From IMG/VR virus record IMGVR_UViG_3300017783_000049, positions 1 to 46,095 of that record: a stretch of 46,095 nucleotides of DNA; one strand, written 5' to 3'. This document shows positions 26,892 through 35,500 of this stretch, piece by piece (position 1 is the first letter of the stretch; each line of letters opens with the position of its first letter). Both the position numbers and the translations under genes were made by a program. The stretch is from a virus. Under the pieces are notes generated by a model that was given only the letters and a program-made list of their open reading frames with translations, searched no databases and was not told the DNA's origin.

Positions 26892-27779
26892 TTAGTGTGC
26901 CGAGGGCTTCAAACGACTAGGCGGATAAGGATAGTTGTACTCAACTATATTATTGAAATCAACTGTTAAATTTGTCGTGGGATTTGAGATCGATCCGTAA
27001 TCGCTTGAATACCCAAAATTCGGGACATTAGCCCCATAGTTCCATCCTTTGAACAATTTCTTTTTAAAAGAAAATTTATATTCGTATGTGTATTCTGTCT
27101 TAAATTCATACCTAAAGACATCAGAATTTCTTGGGAAAACCTCATGGGTTGAGGGTAACGAGCTAACAGTAACATGTGCCAGAGTGTCAGGGTCTACTAC
27201 TTTTAAAGGTGTATTGATAGTAGCTTCGTATAACCCTAGATCTGGGGTTTCCGGATAGCTTGACTCTCCTGTATCAAAGTTTCCGCCATCGTATGACTGC
27301 AACAATGCCGCATTGCCTCCGATTGCGAAATCACCGCCATCACTTGAGACTCCTCCTAGGCTTTCTCCGGAATCAAAATCACCACCATCTACCTCTTCTG
27401 TGGGCTCAAGCTGAATAGTTATTGGCAGCCAGTTATACAGCATCGACTGAGTCTCGCCTTGAGAATCATACGCAAAGTAGTCAAAATTTAAACGTATAGA
27501 CACGTCTGATGCATTGGCGTCCCAAATCAGCAGTCCCAAAGCGATATCCGCTTTGCTTATTTGCGTTGGGATTGCGTTGTTGCGACTATCAAGAATAGTA
27601 ACGCCATTTAGCTTCAATGTTCCGTAATCTGGAGGCGTATCTACTTCAATGTACACACATCTACTAGGCAGATTTAAATCATTAACGGTAAGTGGAACAA
27701 GCCCAGTACTGTCAACATCTCGAACATAAGAATAATGGTACTTGTCTGGATCGTAGACCAAGTTAGTGGTATAAGTCAT
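26892..27779 (-). CDS. Tail-tip structural protein with DGG(D/N)F repeats
   Basis: 295 residues. The first 130 residues form a beta-rich domain (GLVPLTVNDLNLPSRCVYIE, YGTLKLNGVTILDSRNNAIP, LLIWDANASDVSIRLNFDYF). Residues about 130-175 carry three short repeats: DGGDFDSGES, DGGDFAIGG and DGGNFDTGES. These are acidic, turn-rich and could bind calcium. The rest is a Tyr/Phe-rich beta region. ATG overlaps the stop of the giant hub gene by four bases (ATGA), implying coupled translation. Role inferred as tail-tip assembly partner of the hub. Confidence 0.7.
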   Translation of the reverse strand: MTYTTNLVYDPDKYHYSYVRDVDSTGLVPLTVNDLNLPSRCVYIEVDTPPDYGTLKLNGVTILDSRNNAIPTQISKADIALGLLIWDANASDVSIRLNFDYFAYDSQGETQSMLYNWLPITIQLEPTEEVDGGDFDSGESLGGVSSDGGDFAIGGNAALLQSYDGGNFDTGESSYPETPDLGLYEATINTPLKVVDPDTLAHVTVSSLPSTHEVFPRNSDVFRYEFKTEYTYEYKFSFKKKLFKGWNYGANVPNFGYSSDYGSISNPTTNLTVDFNNIVEYNYPYPPSRLKPSAH

Positions 27780-30700
27780 GATGTGTAACCAATTAAGTTA
27801 AGGGAAACGATCATGTTGTATGGATCGAAGCCCCAGGTGGTGGAGGTTGTGTAATACTTGCCTTGCGTCTTGCCTTTAGACGTAACCGAAACGGGCATCC
27901 CAGGAGTCCAGCTAAATAGTTCTGGTCGCATTGTTTCTACAACTCTGACAGCATTCCCCCTAAGACTGTGACGACGAGCCTCATGGCCCATATAGACGCT
28001 GCACAGCCTCTCTATAGAAGCAAGCCTTGTACTGGCGGCTGTTCGGTACGTTGATCCTATGACGTTGCAGTCTCCTCTATCCATGAACAACGGATCTCCA
28101 AACTGATCAAGAGTCAAGGCTGTTAGGCTTTCTGGGATGAGGGGTAAGAATGGCAGAGGGAAGCTGACTTCCTCCGAGCCTCCTACATTAATTGAAGCAA
28201 TTTCAGTCTGATTACCACTAACTGTAACACTTAAATTAATTGTATAACTCTCTGTTTCTATGTTACATGGACTCAGTCTTTGTCCAGATCTAAAGCCTTG
28301 ACTAGGATCCAGGTCATCCAAATCTGCATGTCCAGGAACATCATCACCATCAGCATCAGGATCGCTGCTATTTAATATGCCATCCCCATCTAAATCAGAA
28401 TCTTGGAAGTCAGGAATGCCATCTCCGTCAGTATCTACGTCAAAGACTAAAGGTCTGGGATCGCTAGCGTTAGGAAGAGCGTCTCCATCAAGATTAGGGT
28501 CTACAATATCTAAAATACCATCTCCGTCTAAATCATCTTCATCTGCAGTTGATGGATTTGGATCATCTACATTAAGTACTCCGTCTCCATCCATGTCATC
28601 ATCTTCATAATCAAATAATCCATCTTCGTCAATATCTCCTGCGACAACAAGCGGATCAGGGTCGACACCATTCAGCAGGCCATCTCCGTCGATATCGGGG
28701 TCTTCAAAGTCATAGAGGCCATCTCCATCAGTGTCGTAATCAAAGACAAGAGGACTTGGGTCTACAGTATCTGCTAGGCCGTCGCCATCATCGTCAGTAT
28801 CCACCGCGTCAACTGTTCCGTCATCGTCAGTATCAGTGAATGAATTCTTAGGATTGGGGTCGTCTGCATTGGCAAGTCCATCCGCGTCCATGTCAGGATC
28901 GTTCGCATTGCTAGCCCCGTCACCATCTATATCAGTGTCAAGGTCGTTAATGGTGCCATCGCCATCCATGTCTGGGTCGTCAGCATTCAAGAAACCGTCG
29001 CCGTCTATATCATCGTCTAATTTGTTTATATATCCATCGCCGTCAGTGTCGATAGTGTCTGCTCTCTGCGGTTGGGGATCTAGCTCATTAGGGATCTCAT
29101 CACCGTCAATGTCTGGATCTTCGAAATCGGCTATCTGATCTCCATCAATGTCAGAATCAGGTACTGCAGGCCTCGGGTCATCGTCATTAGGGATCCCATC
29201 ACCGTCAATGTCTGGATCTTCGAAATCATAGAACCCGTCTCCATCTGAATCCAAATCAGGGGTAATAGGATTAGGGTCTTCTTCTTGAGGTGCATTACGA
29301 AGACCATCTCGATCAATATCTTGATCAAAGCGTCTTGGGTTTGGATCGTCTTCGTTCAGGATGTTGTCTCCGTCAATATCTGGGTCTAAATCATCAGTTG
29401 TTCCATCTTCGTCTAAGTCGTAGAATCTTGGGTCGTAAGGAGCATTGCGAGGAGGCGCCTCAGGGGCAGCGGCATTGTCTGTAGACAATACAATATGAGT
29501 AGTATTATTTAATGGATTGTCATAATCAATCTTTGTATTTGTATGTTTGACTGTCCCTACTCCATACTCGTATTCGTCAATACTCTCCTGACGTAAATGT
29601 TGCCTTTTGTATGTAGGTAAGCCGAAAATGGTATTACTCTGAAAGCGATATCTATGCATTATCAACCCTTTGATTACATCAGGGCCTCTATATGCACCCT
29701 CGGATGTAAATATAATTTCTTTTATAGCATCAGTGAGTGGTTTGCCTGTTCCTCCATGTATATAATTTTTTTGTTCTTTCCTGATGACTTCACCCCCCTC
29801 TGCTCCGAAGTACATATCTGTTTTCGTAATATTTGTTAAAACTCTATGGCCTTCCATTTCAGCCAGGAAGGATCTGGCGAAATCATAAAGGCGTCCGCAC
29901 TGATCTTTAAGTCTCAATAGATTTATCTGAGCGTCGGCCATCATGCAATCATAGAAATCTCTTGCCGCTAACATTTTCCTTACAGTGTCATTGTCTAAAC
30001 ACTCTACTATTATCCTAAACTTCGAAGGGTCGTTATCATCTCGAAGCTGACCATATTCATTTATCTGGTCACAAACTTCTTGCATAGCATTGATACGTAT
30101 TTCATACGCTTCATTTACTTGATCTAAAAATGCAGAGATATTTGACTCAGAAGATCTCCAAACGCTCATATTTTCTAATGTTTTCTCGTGACTTAATTGA
30201 TTTCCAGGGCCTTCATACTCGAATTCTTGGATTTTCTCAACATGATCATCAAAATAATATTCTTCTGTAAACAAAGATCCAGTAGTTTTATAGCCATAGA
30301 CACTATCTATTGGAAGTATTTTCTCAATATCATCTAGATTTACTTCTGTAGTACATTCCGAGCTACCTCCACCGCCTGCCCTTAAAACTGCCTCAGCCTG
30401 CTCACTCCTTATTGTCGGATTGACAAAGATTCCACACCTCAGCCCATTTTCTCTTCTATTGACTCCATTATCGACATCAGGATCTTCCCCTACCCCAGGG
30501 AGTCCTTCGGCGTTGTCTAGCCTTTCTAGTTCACTAGGGTCAAACTTTCCTTGTCTTATTTGCAAGCATTCAGAGAAAGGTTTTAATCTTAAGGCCTTAG
30601 TCTGCATAAACATTTTGTCAGACAAAACCTCATCTTTTATCTCGTCAGGATTCTCGTCCTCATCATCTTCCTCATCGTCTGAGACGCAAATTCCGTCGAC

Positions 30701-32086
30701 ACAAGAAAATCCGGTATGACATTGGCTAGACCTTCTGCATTCATCAATTTCGTCTTCTATACAATGACCGTCCACGCAGATAAACCCTTCTTCACAATCA
30801 TCTCCGTCCACACAGTCATTAGGCGATTTTACGCATTGACCATTCACGCATTTCTCATCTTCAGCGCATTCAATGTCTCCATTCGTACAAAATTTCGGGA
30901 GCAAATGGCATTCATTGTCAACACACTGAAAACCTTCACCACAGTCACTTGAGTCTTTGCAATCAACGCTAATGCATTTACCGTTAACGCAAAGGCCACC
31001 TCCTCTGCTGCGACAGTTTCTTTCATCTTCGCATTCAATTTCTACACACGTACCATCGTCACATAGATAACCAGAAGGGCAATCGTTCGTAGTGCTGCAA
31101 CTTAATTGCTGACATTTTTTATCAACACAAACAAAATCAGTTGGGCAACTGTTGTCATCTCCACAATACTCGTCTTGGCAAGTCCCGTCGACACAAATGA
31201 ATCCAGTCGGGCAATCGTCGGTTCCAGAACACGGCAATGCCGTACAAAGACCATTTAAGCAAGTATATCCCTCAGGGCAATCGTCTGTGTCCCCGCATTC
31301 AACTGCTTCACAGAACCCCTCAAGACAAATTTCCGCGCCGCGACAGTCCTCCGCACTTACACATTGAGTCGGATCGGTTGCTGTTTCATCCTCGTCGGGG
31401 TCTGTCTCTGGATAGCCCGGAGTCTCAATTTCTTCTGTAAGAGAAAGTGTCGTAGGCGGAATAATTACGTCCTCCAAGTCTTCAACTGATAGGCTCGATC
31501 TTTCTGTCCATGAAGTAAAAGCAGGGGCCGATGTAAATACTTGTTCCCATCTCTGAACAGTAAATTTACCATGAGCCATATAAGCAAAACTACCTATCGC
31601 CCTTAAAGCGCTATCAAGAGCGTTGAGATCAAAAGTATCTATCTGGCAGACATCTAGAATGCTGTCAATTCCGCTGAGACTTTGTATATAGCCTTTAACC
31701 TCGTCGTTGTCATTTGTTCCGAAATCTTTAATTACAGATAATCGGCAGGCAACCTCAATAGTTACAGACTGAGTCGTAAAATTTCTTTTGATATTTACAA
31801 CATATAAATTGCTACGTGGGTGCTTAGCACTGTGCCCCCCGGCAAAAGATGCACTTATTGTAACAAGATCGCCAAGAGAAAATTTAGATTCTACTATAGG
31901 CTCGCCACCAACGGTATAACCAGCTAACTCAAGAGAACCTGTAGTAAAAACAATACCTCCACTAGTAATGTCGGAGTCGGAGACAGTCCCTCCTATTAAA
32001 TTTTGACTAACATTTTTCCCTCCAATGACTATTTTTGTTTTCTTGTTAGTAGAAACATAAGAAGGCCCTGAGTTGATATTAGTCAT
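27776..32086 (-). CDS. Tail hub-like protein carrying EB/EGF-like and thrombospondin type 3-like repeats
   Basis: 1,436 residues in one uninterrupted frame. Residues 1-200 look like a tail-hub N-terminus (KIVIGGKNVSQNLIGGTVSD, LGDLVTISAS, VTIEVACRLSVIKDFG). Residues 242-468 hold ten repeats, each with four cysteines in the pattern C-x5-C-x5-C-x4-C (for example CGDTDDCPEGYTCLNGLC). Residues 480-880 include a helical coiled region. Residues about 885-1262 are aspartate-rich DTDGDG..D.EDPDIDGDG repeats of thrombospondin type 3 style, which bind calcium. Residues 1270-1436 return to hub-like sequence (RPELFSWTPGMPVSVTSKGK, WGFDPYNMIVSLNLIG). The adjacent genes are tail protein and tape measure, so the hub role is well placed; the purpose of the inserts is unknown. 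Confidence 0.85.
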   Translation of the reverse strand: MTNINSGPSYVSTNKKTKIVIGGKNVSQNLIGGTVSDSDITSGGIVFTTGSLELAGYTVGGEPIVESKFSLGDLVTISASFAGGHSAKHPRSNLYVVNIKRNFTTQSVTIEVACRLSVIKDFGTNDNDEVKGYIQSLSGIDSILDVCQIDTFDLNALDSALRAIGSFAYMAHGKFTVQRWEQVFTSAPAFTSWTERSSLSVEDLEDVIIPPTTLSLTEEIETPGYPETDPDEDETATDPTQCVSAEDCRGAEICLEGFCEAVECGDTDDCPEGYTCLNGLCTALPCSGTDDCPTGFICVDGTCQDEYCGDDNSCPTDFVCVDKKCQQLSCSTTNDCPSGYLCDDGTCVEIECEDERNCRSRGGGLCVNGKCISVDCKDSSDCGEGFQCVDNECHLLPKFCTNGDIECAEDEKCVNGQCVKSPNDCVDGDDCEEGFICVDGHCIEDEIDECRRSSQCHTGFSCVDGICVSDDEEDDEDENPDEIKDEVLSDKMFMQTKALRLKPFSECLQIRQGKFDPSELERLDNAEGLPGVGEDPDVDNGVNRRENGLRCGIFVNPTIRSEQAEAVLRAGGGGSSECTTEVNLDDIEKILPIDSVYGYKTTGSLFTEEYYFDDHVEKIQEFEYEGPGNQLSHEKTLENMSVWRSSESNISAFLDQVNEAYEIRINAMQEVCDQINEYGQLRDDNDPSKFRIIVECLDNDTVRKMLAARDFYDCMMADAQINLLRLKDQCGRLYDFARSFLAEMEGHRVLTNITKTDMYFGAEGGEVIRKEQKNYIHGGTGKPLTDAIKEIIFTSEGAYRGPDVIKGLIMHRYRFQSNTIFGLPTYKRQHLRQESIDEYEYGVGTVKHTNTKIDYDNPLNNTTHIVLSTDNAAAPEAPPRNAPYDPRFYDLDEDGTTDDLDPDIDGDNILNEDDPNPRRFDQDIDRDGLRNAPQEEDPNPITPDLDSDGDGFYDFEDPDIDGDGIPNDDDPRPAVPDSDIDGDQIADFEDPDIDGDEIPNELDPQPQRADTIDTDGDGYINKLDDDIDGDGFLNADDPDMDGDGTINDLDTDIDGDGASNANDPDMDADGLANADDPNPKNSFTDTDDDGTVDAVDTDDDGDGLADTVDPSPLVFDYDTDGDGLYDFEDPDIDGDGLLNGVDPDPLVVAGDIDEDGLFDYEDDDMDGDGVLNVDDPNPSTADEDDLDGDGILDIVDPNLDGDALPNASDPRPLVFDVDTDGDGIPDFQDSDLDGDGILNSSDPDADGDDVPGHADLDDLDPSQGFRSGQRLSPCNIETESYTINLSVTVSGNQTEIASINVGGSEEVSFPLPFLPLIPESLTALTLDQFGDPLFMDRGDCNVIGSTYRTAASTRLASIERLCSVYMGHEARRHSLRGNAVRVVETMRPELFSWTPGMPVSVTSKGKTQGKYYTTSTTWGFDPYNMIVSLNLIGYTS
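28301..29434 (-). repeat. Thrombospondin type 3-like Asp-rich repeats
   Basis: About 380 codons (residues 885-1262 of the hub-like protein) repeat DxDGDG(hydrophobic)xDxxDPDIDGDG with small spacers containing DPNPxxxD. Copies near 28430 and 28720 and copies near 29110 and 29210 are almost identical in DNA, showing recent internal duplication. In characterised proteins such repeats wrap around many calcium ions and are stiff only when calcium is bound. Confidence 0.88.
30683..31363 (-). repeat. Ten EB/EGF-like four-cysteine repeats
   Basis: Residues 242-468 of the hub-like protein contain 40 cysteines in ten units. Most follow C-x5-C-x5-C-x4-C (units 1-5, 7, 9 and 10); unit 6 (ending GGGLCVNGKC) and unit 8 (CTNGDIECAEDEKC) have extra residues. 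The consensus is C...DDCP.GF.CVDG.C. Such units usually form disulfide-bonded modules in secreted or surface proteins. Confidence 0.88.
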
Positions 32087-32088
32087 TC

Positions 32089-32502
32089 TTATACCTCAGA
32101 TAAAGCAGTGGTAATTAAAAAAACTTTTTGATTTGACGGGCCAATCTTTTGAAGGTTAGGGGGAGTCGTAAAAAATCCAAAATATTGCTCAGCACTTCCA
32201 GTCAATAAAGTGCTAGAAATATTAATTTTTGCAATTTGTCCCTCACCTCTGGCGATATCCCACTGCCTGAAGACAGAGTCTAAGCTAATCCAGTCGTCAT
32301 AACTTGCATACGCTGATATAGTAAATATCCTCTTCTGCCTTCTTACCGGGCCTGTTGCAATAGCGGCCCCTTGTGCTGTGTATTCAAAAGAAGCTTCTGA
32401 CAGATATTGGATAGGATAAGAGTCATCAGCAAAATTGTAAAATCTTACGAAGGTGCTGTTATATCTTAATTCTAAATAGTGATTATTTACCGGAACACTC
32501 AC
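32089..32502 (-). CDS. Probable minor tail (distal-tail-like) protein
   Basis: 137 residues, beta-rich, between the tape measure and the hub, which is the usual place of a distal-tail or tail-tip adaptor. ATG 32502 overlaps the tape-measure stop by four bases (ATGA); the stop lies two bases before the hub ATG. Visible strands include YLELRYNSTFVRFYNFADDS, YLSEASFEYTAQGAAIATGP and RRQKRIFTISAYASYDDWIS. No diagnostic motif; function from synteny. Confidence 0.72.
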   Translation of the reverse strand: MSVPVNNHYLELRYNSTFVRFYNFADDSYPIQYLSEASFEYTAQGAAIATGPVRRQKRIFTISAYASYDDWISLDSVFRQWDIARGEGQIAKINISSTLLTGSAEQYFGFFTTPPNLQKIGPSNQKVFLITTALSEV

Positions 32503-35500
32503 AGCCTCCCTCCTCTTCTTGCTTTCATGATATTAATATCAGTCAGAAGCTTGCTGGCATCCATTACTGGAGATTGACTTTGTATTGTTACATTATTAGT
32601 AATTCTCTGGGTGTCACCTCCTTTCATCATTGACCCCATTTGCTTAATTAGTGTTCCAGAAGGAACGATTCCAGTAACCCCTTGCGACTCTCTAGCCGGC
32701 TTAGCAGACCGTGTCGCTGCAGTGATAGATGCATTAATTTTTTGGTTTTTAATAAGCGTGCTTGTGTCGTTAGCATTTAGGACATATCCAGATTTTGGAG
32801 CCCTCCACTTAACGTTTCTAGCAGCAGGGAGAAGCGAAACCTTCCCTGAAGTGTCAACGAACGACTCTCGGCCTCCTCCATCGTTAACCTTGTAGGTGGC
32901 ACCACCAGTAACTGGACCGCCCGTTGCCCTGGAGCCGAAGGGGACTCCTTCCATTGCGGTTTTCAAGCTATTGGTTGCACTAATGGCTTTGCTGATATTT
33001 TTTAGAGAGCTCTCAGAATCAGTCCCCATTTTTTGGATGGCTGCACTTGTATTTCCAAACTCTGTATTCAGTTTTTGCACTTTGCCCTGCACATTAGAAA
33101 GGCCAGCATTCATTGTGTTGACGGATTCGCCAAGAGCGGCTTTCACCTTTTTCACATCTAATCCAAAGAAGTTTTGGTCAATAGCTTGTCCGTCTGTAGC
33201 GAGTTTCTCTGCACCAGTCTGCAATGCCTTGACAGAATCTTGAACCTCTTTCTTGCTTGCTGCCCCGGCATTTTTAATGTTGTCTAAGCCCTGCTGGCCA
33301 ATGCTCTCAACGTCACGCAAAGCTTCTACAGTTCCACTGCCCATCTCGTTAAGGGAATTCCGCAGGTCGCCGCCAATGTTTTGAACAAAGTTTTTAATGT
33401 CACTTAAATTACTCTCTGGAACTAAATTAGTTGGCTGAATACCTGCTGCTCTAAGTCTTGTATTTAAAGCTTGTTGAGCTTGTGAAACTTGTAGTTCAGC
33501 CGCAAAGTTTTCCACCCTAAACATTTGTTCATTCGCTTTCGAAAGCGTTTCAGTCATTCCTATCACTTTTTGCAGCGCCTGAATCCTGGCTTGATTCTGT
33601 GCAGTTGCAGGCTCGGCTTTTAGCATTTCTATTTGAGCCTGAGTCTCCAGGCTTATCATCTCCAACTTGTGCTGCTTCTCAGCCTGCTGAACCTGCCTTT
33701 TGATTTTATCAATTTCAAATTGCAACTCAAACATATCCTTCTCAAGCCTCAAGGCATCGTCTAAGATGCTTTTATCACCTGTAACCAAAAATTCAATTGT
33801 AGCAGCCTTATTTATGGCGGTCTTAAATGTATCAAAAGCAGAAGTGATCCCTGAGGTTAAGTCGTTGAAGCCACCTTTTTGTAGGTCTTTAAGTTTGCTA
33901 TAGCTCTGGATAAGTGTATCATTTTCTTGCTTAACTTCTTTAATCCTGTCGAGCATAGCTTTGCTCAATTCTTGCTCAGCAGCTTGGGCTTCTTTCGCTG
34001 CAGCGACTCGATCGGCGCCTAGTTCCCGAGCTCGGGTTCTCAAAGCAACTACATCTTGGCTACTTTCAGCCTGACGTTTGAAGTTGAGATCTATCTCCTT
34101 TTGGATGGCGTCTAAGTTAGATTTTGCGGCAGCTTCTCTAATAGCTGCATTCCTTACCTGTAATTGCCCTTCGGTTATTAAACCTTGATTAAGTTTTTCT
34201 TGTCCTGCTGCTCCCAAGGCGGCTGTTACTGCCTCTAATTTTTGCTTTCTCGTTTCTAATGCTTTATTAGAAGCTTCAAGTCTTTCTGTTAGAGTTCCGT
34301 CGCCGTCTGCCGCTGTGTGAATTATTCCGGTGAAACGTCGGGTGCCGTCCATCGCAACTTCTATTGCTGCTGCCTTCTCTAAGAAGGCATCCTTCTGCCT
34401 CTCTAATTGCTGGACTTCTTTTTCATTAACGTTGCCTGCTGCTTTCATCTTGTCTATCTGCTGCTGCAACGCGCCAGCCTGAGCTTCTAAGCTAGTTTTT
34501 ACAGCACCCGATCCTTTCCTGAATTTCACAAGATCTTCTGCTGACATCTTTGCAATATTGCCGTAGTCTAAGAAGCTTTGAGCTCCCTTTTTGTCAAGAA
34601 AATCACTAAGTCCTTTTAGCTGCTTTTGGTTTTGTGCCATGGCATCTTCAAAAGCTCGTTCCCTCCCAAATCTTTTTATACCAGAAACTAAAGATCCAAT
34701 CCCCTGTATTAATTGACGAGCAAAAGGTATTAAGCTTATAAACCCATCCTTCAACCTTTCTACAAAGGTAGTAGCCTTTTCTGATTCAATTCCTAGCGAT
34801 TTGAGAGTGCTCTCAGACTCTTTGATAGGCTTAATTAACGCTCCTATTGATTTCTGATATTCATTAAACGCGAGGGCGCCTGCGGCGGCGGCCAAGCCAA
34901 CGACAGCAAAGGCACCTAGACCTGCCGCTCCTATTCCAACTATCGCAGCCTTAGCACCGAGTGCAGCAGTTTTTATGGCGGCGGACTTGCCGGCGAGCAA
35001 TTGAGCACTGGCGGCTGCTGCCTTATTTACAGAAGCACCAGCATCTCCTGCTACTGGGGCGGCTGCTTTTTTTCTTAGGTCGATAAGACCCTTCAACTTG
35101 GAAGGGAAGTCACCTAATAAACCCTTAGATGTCGTTTTACCTAAACTCCTAAAGGATTGAGTCAATCCGTTAAAAAATCCAGAAACATCTCCCTTTATTA
35201 ATTTAAGAAGCGAACCTTTTAATTGTTTAACTGATATTCTAAACAACTGAAGAGTTTTATTGCCATTCCCTATAGACTCAGACATCTTGTCATTGACCTT
35301 CGTGAAGGCAATACTTGCTAGTCTTAAAGCAACTAGAGGCGCAAGAATCGCCGCGATCGGTCCAGCTAAATTAGAGAATGCTTGAACTAATGGTCCTAAA
35401 GGGGCCAATATAGTCCCTAAAGCTTTAGCTAAACCTATGAACAATTTCCCAAGATTTTTTATTGCTCCAGCAATACTGTTAAAAGCATTTATTAACGCTT

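Noticed and set aside
28377-29138. Plus-strand Ser/Pro-rich frames over the hub gene
   Set aside because: They are the antisense of the aspartate repeats (GAT/GAC give ATC/GTC-type and Ser/Pro codons); repetitive by mirror image only.
31152-31440. Plus-strand frames over the cysteine repeats
   Set aside because: Antisense shadows of the EB-like units without ribosome sites.
27776-32086. Assembly chimera with a bacterial or eukaryotic surface gene
   Set aside because: One uninterrupted frame with phage hub-like sequence on both sides and operon overlaps at its end with the next gene (ATGA); not excluded without reads, but not favoured.
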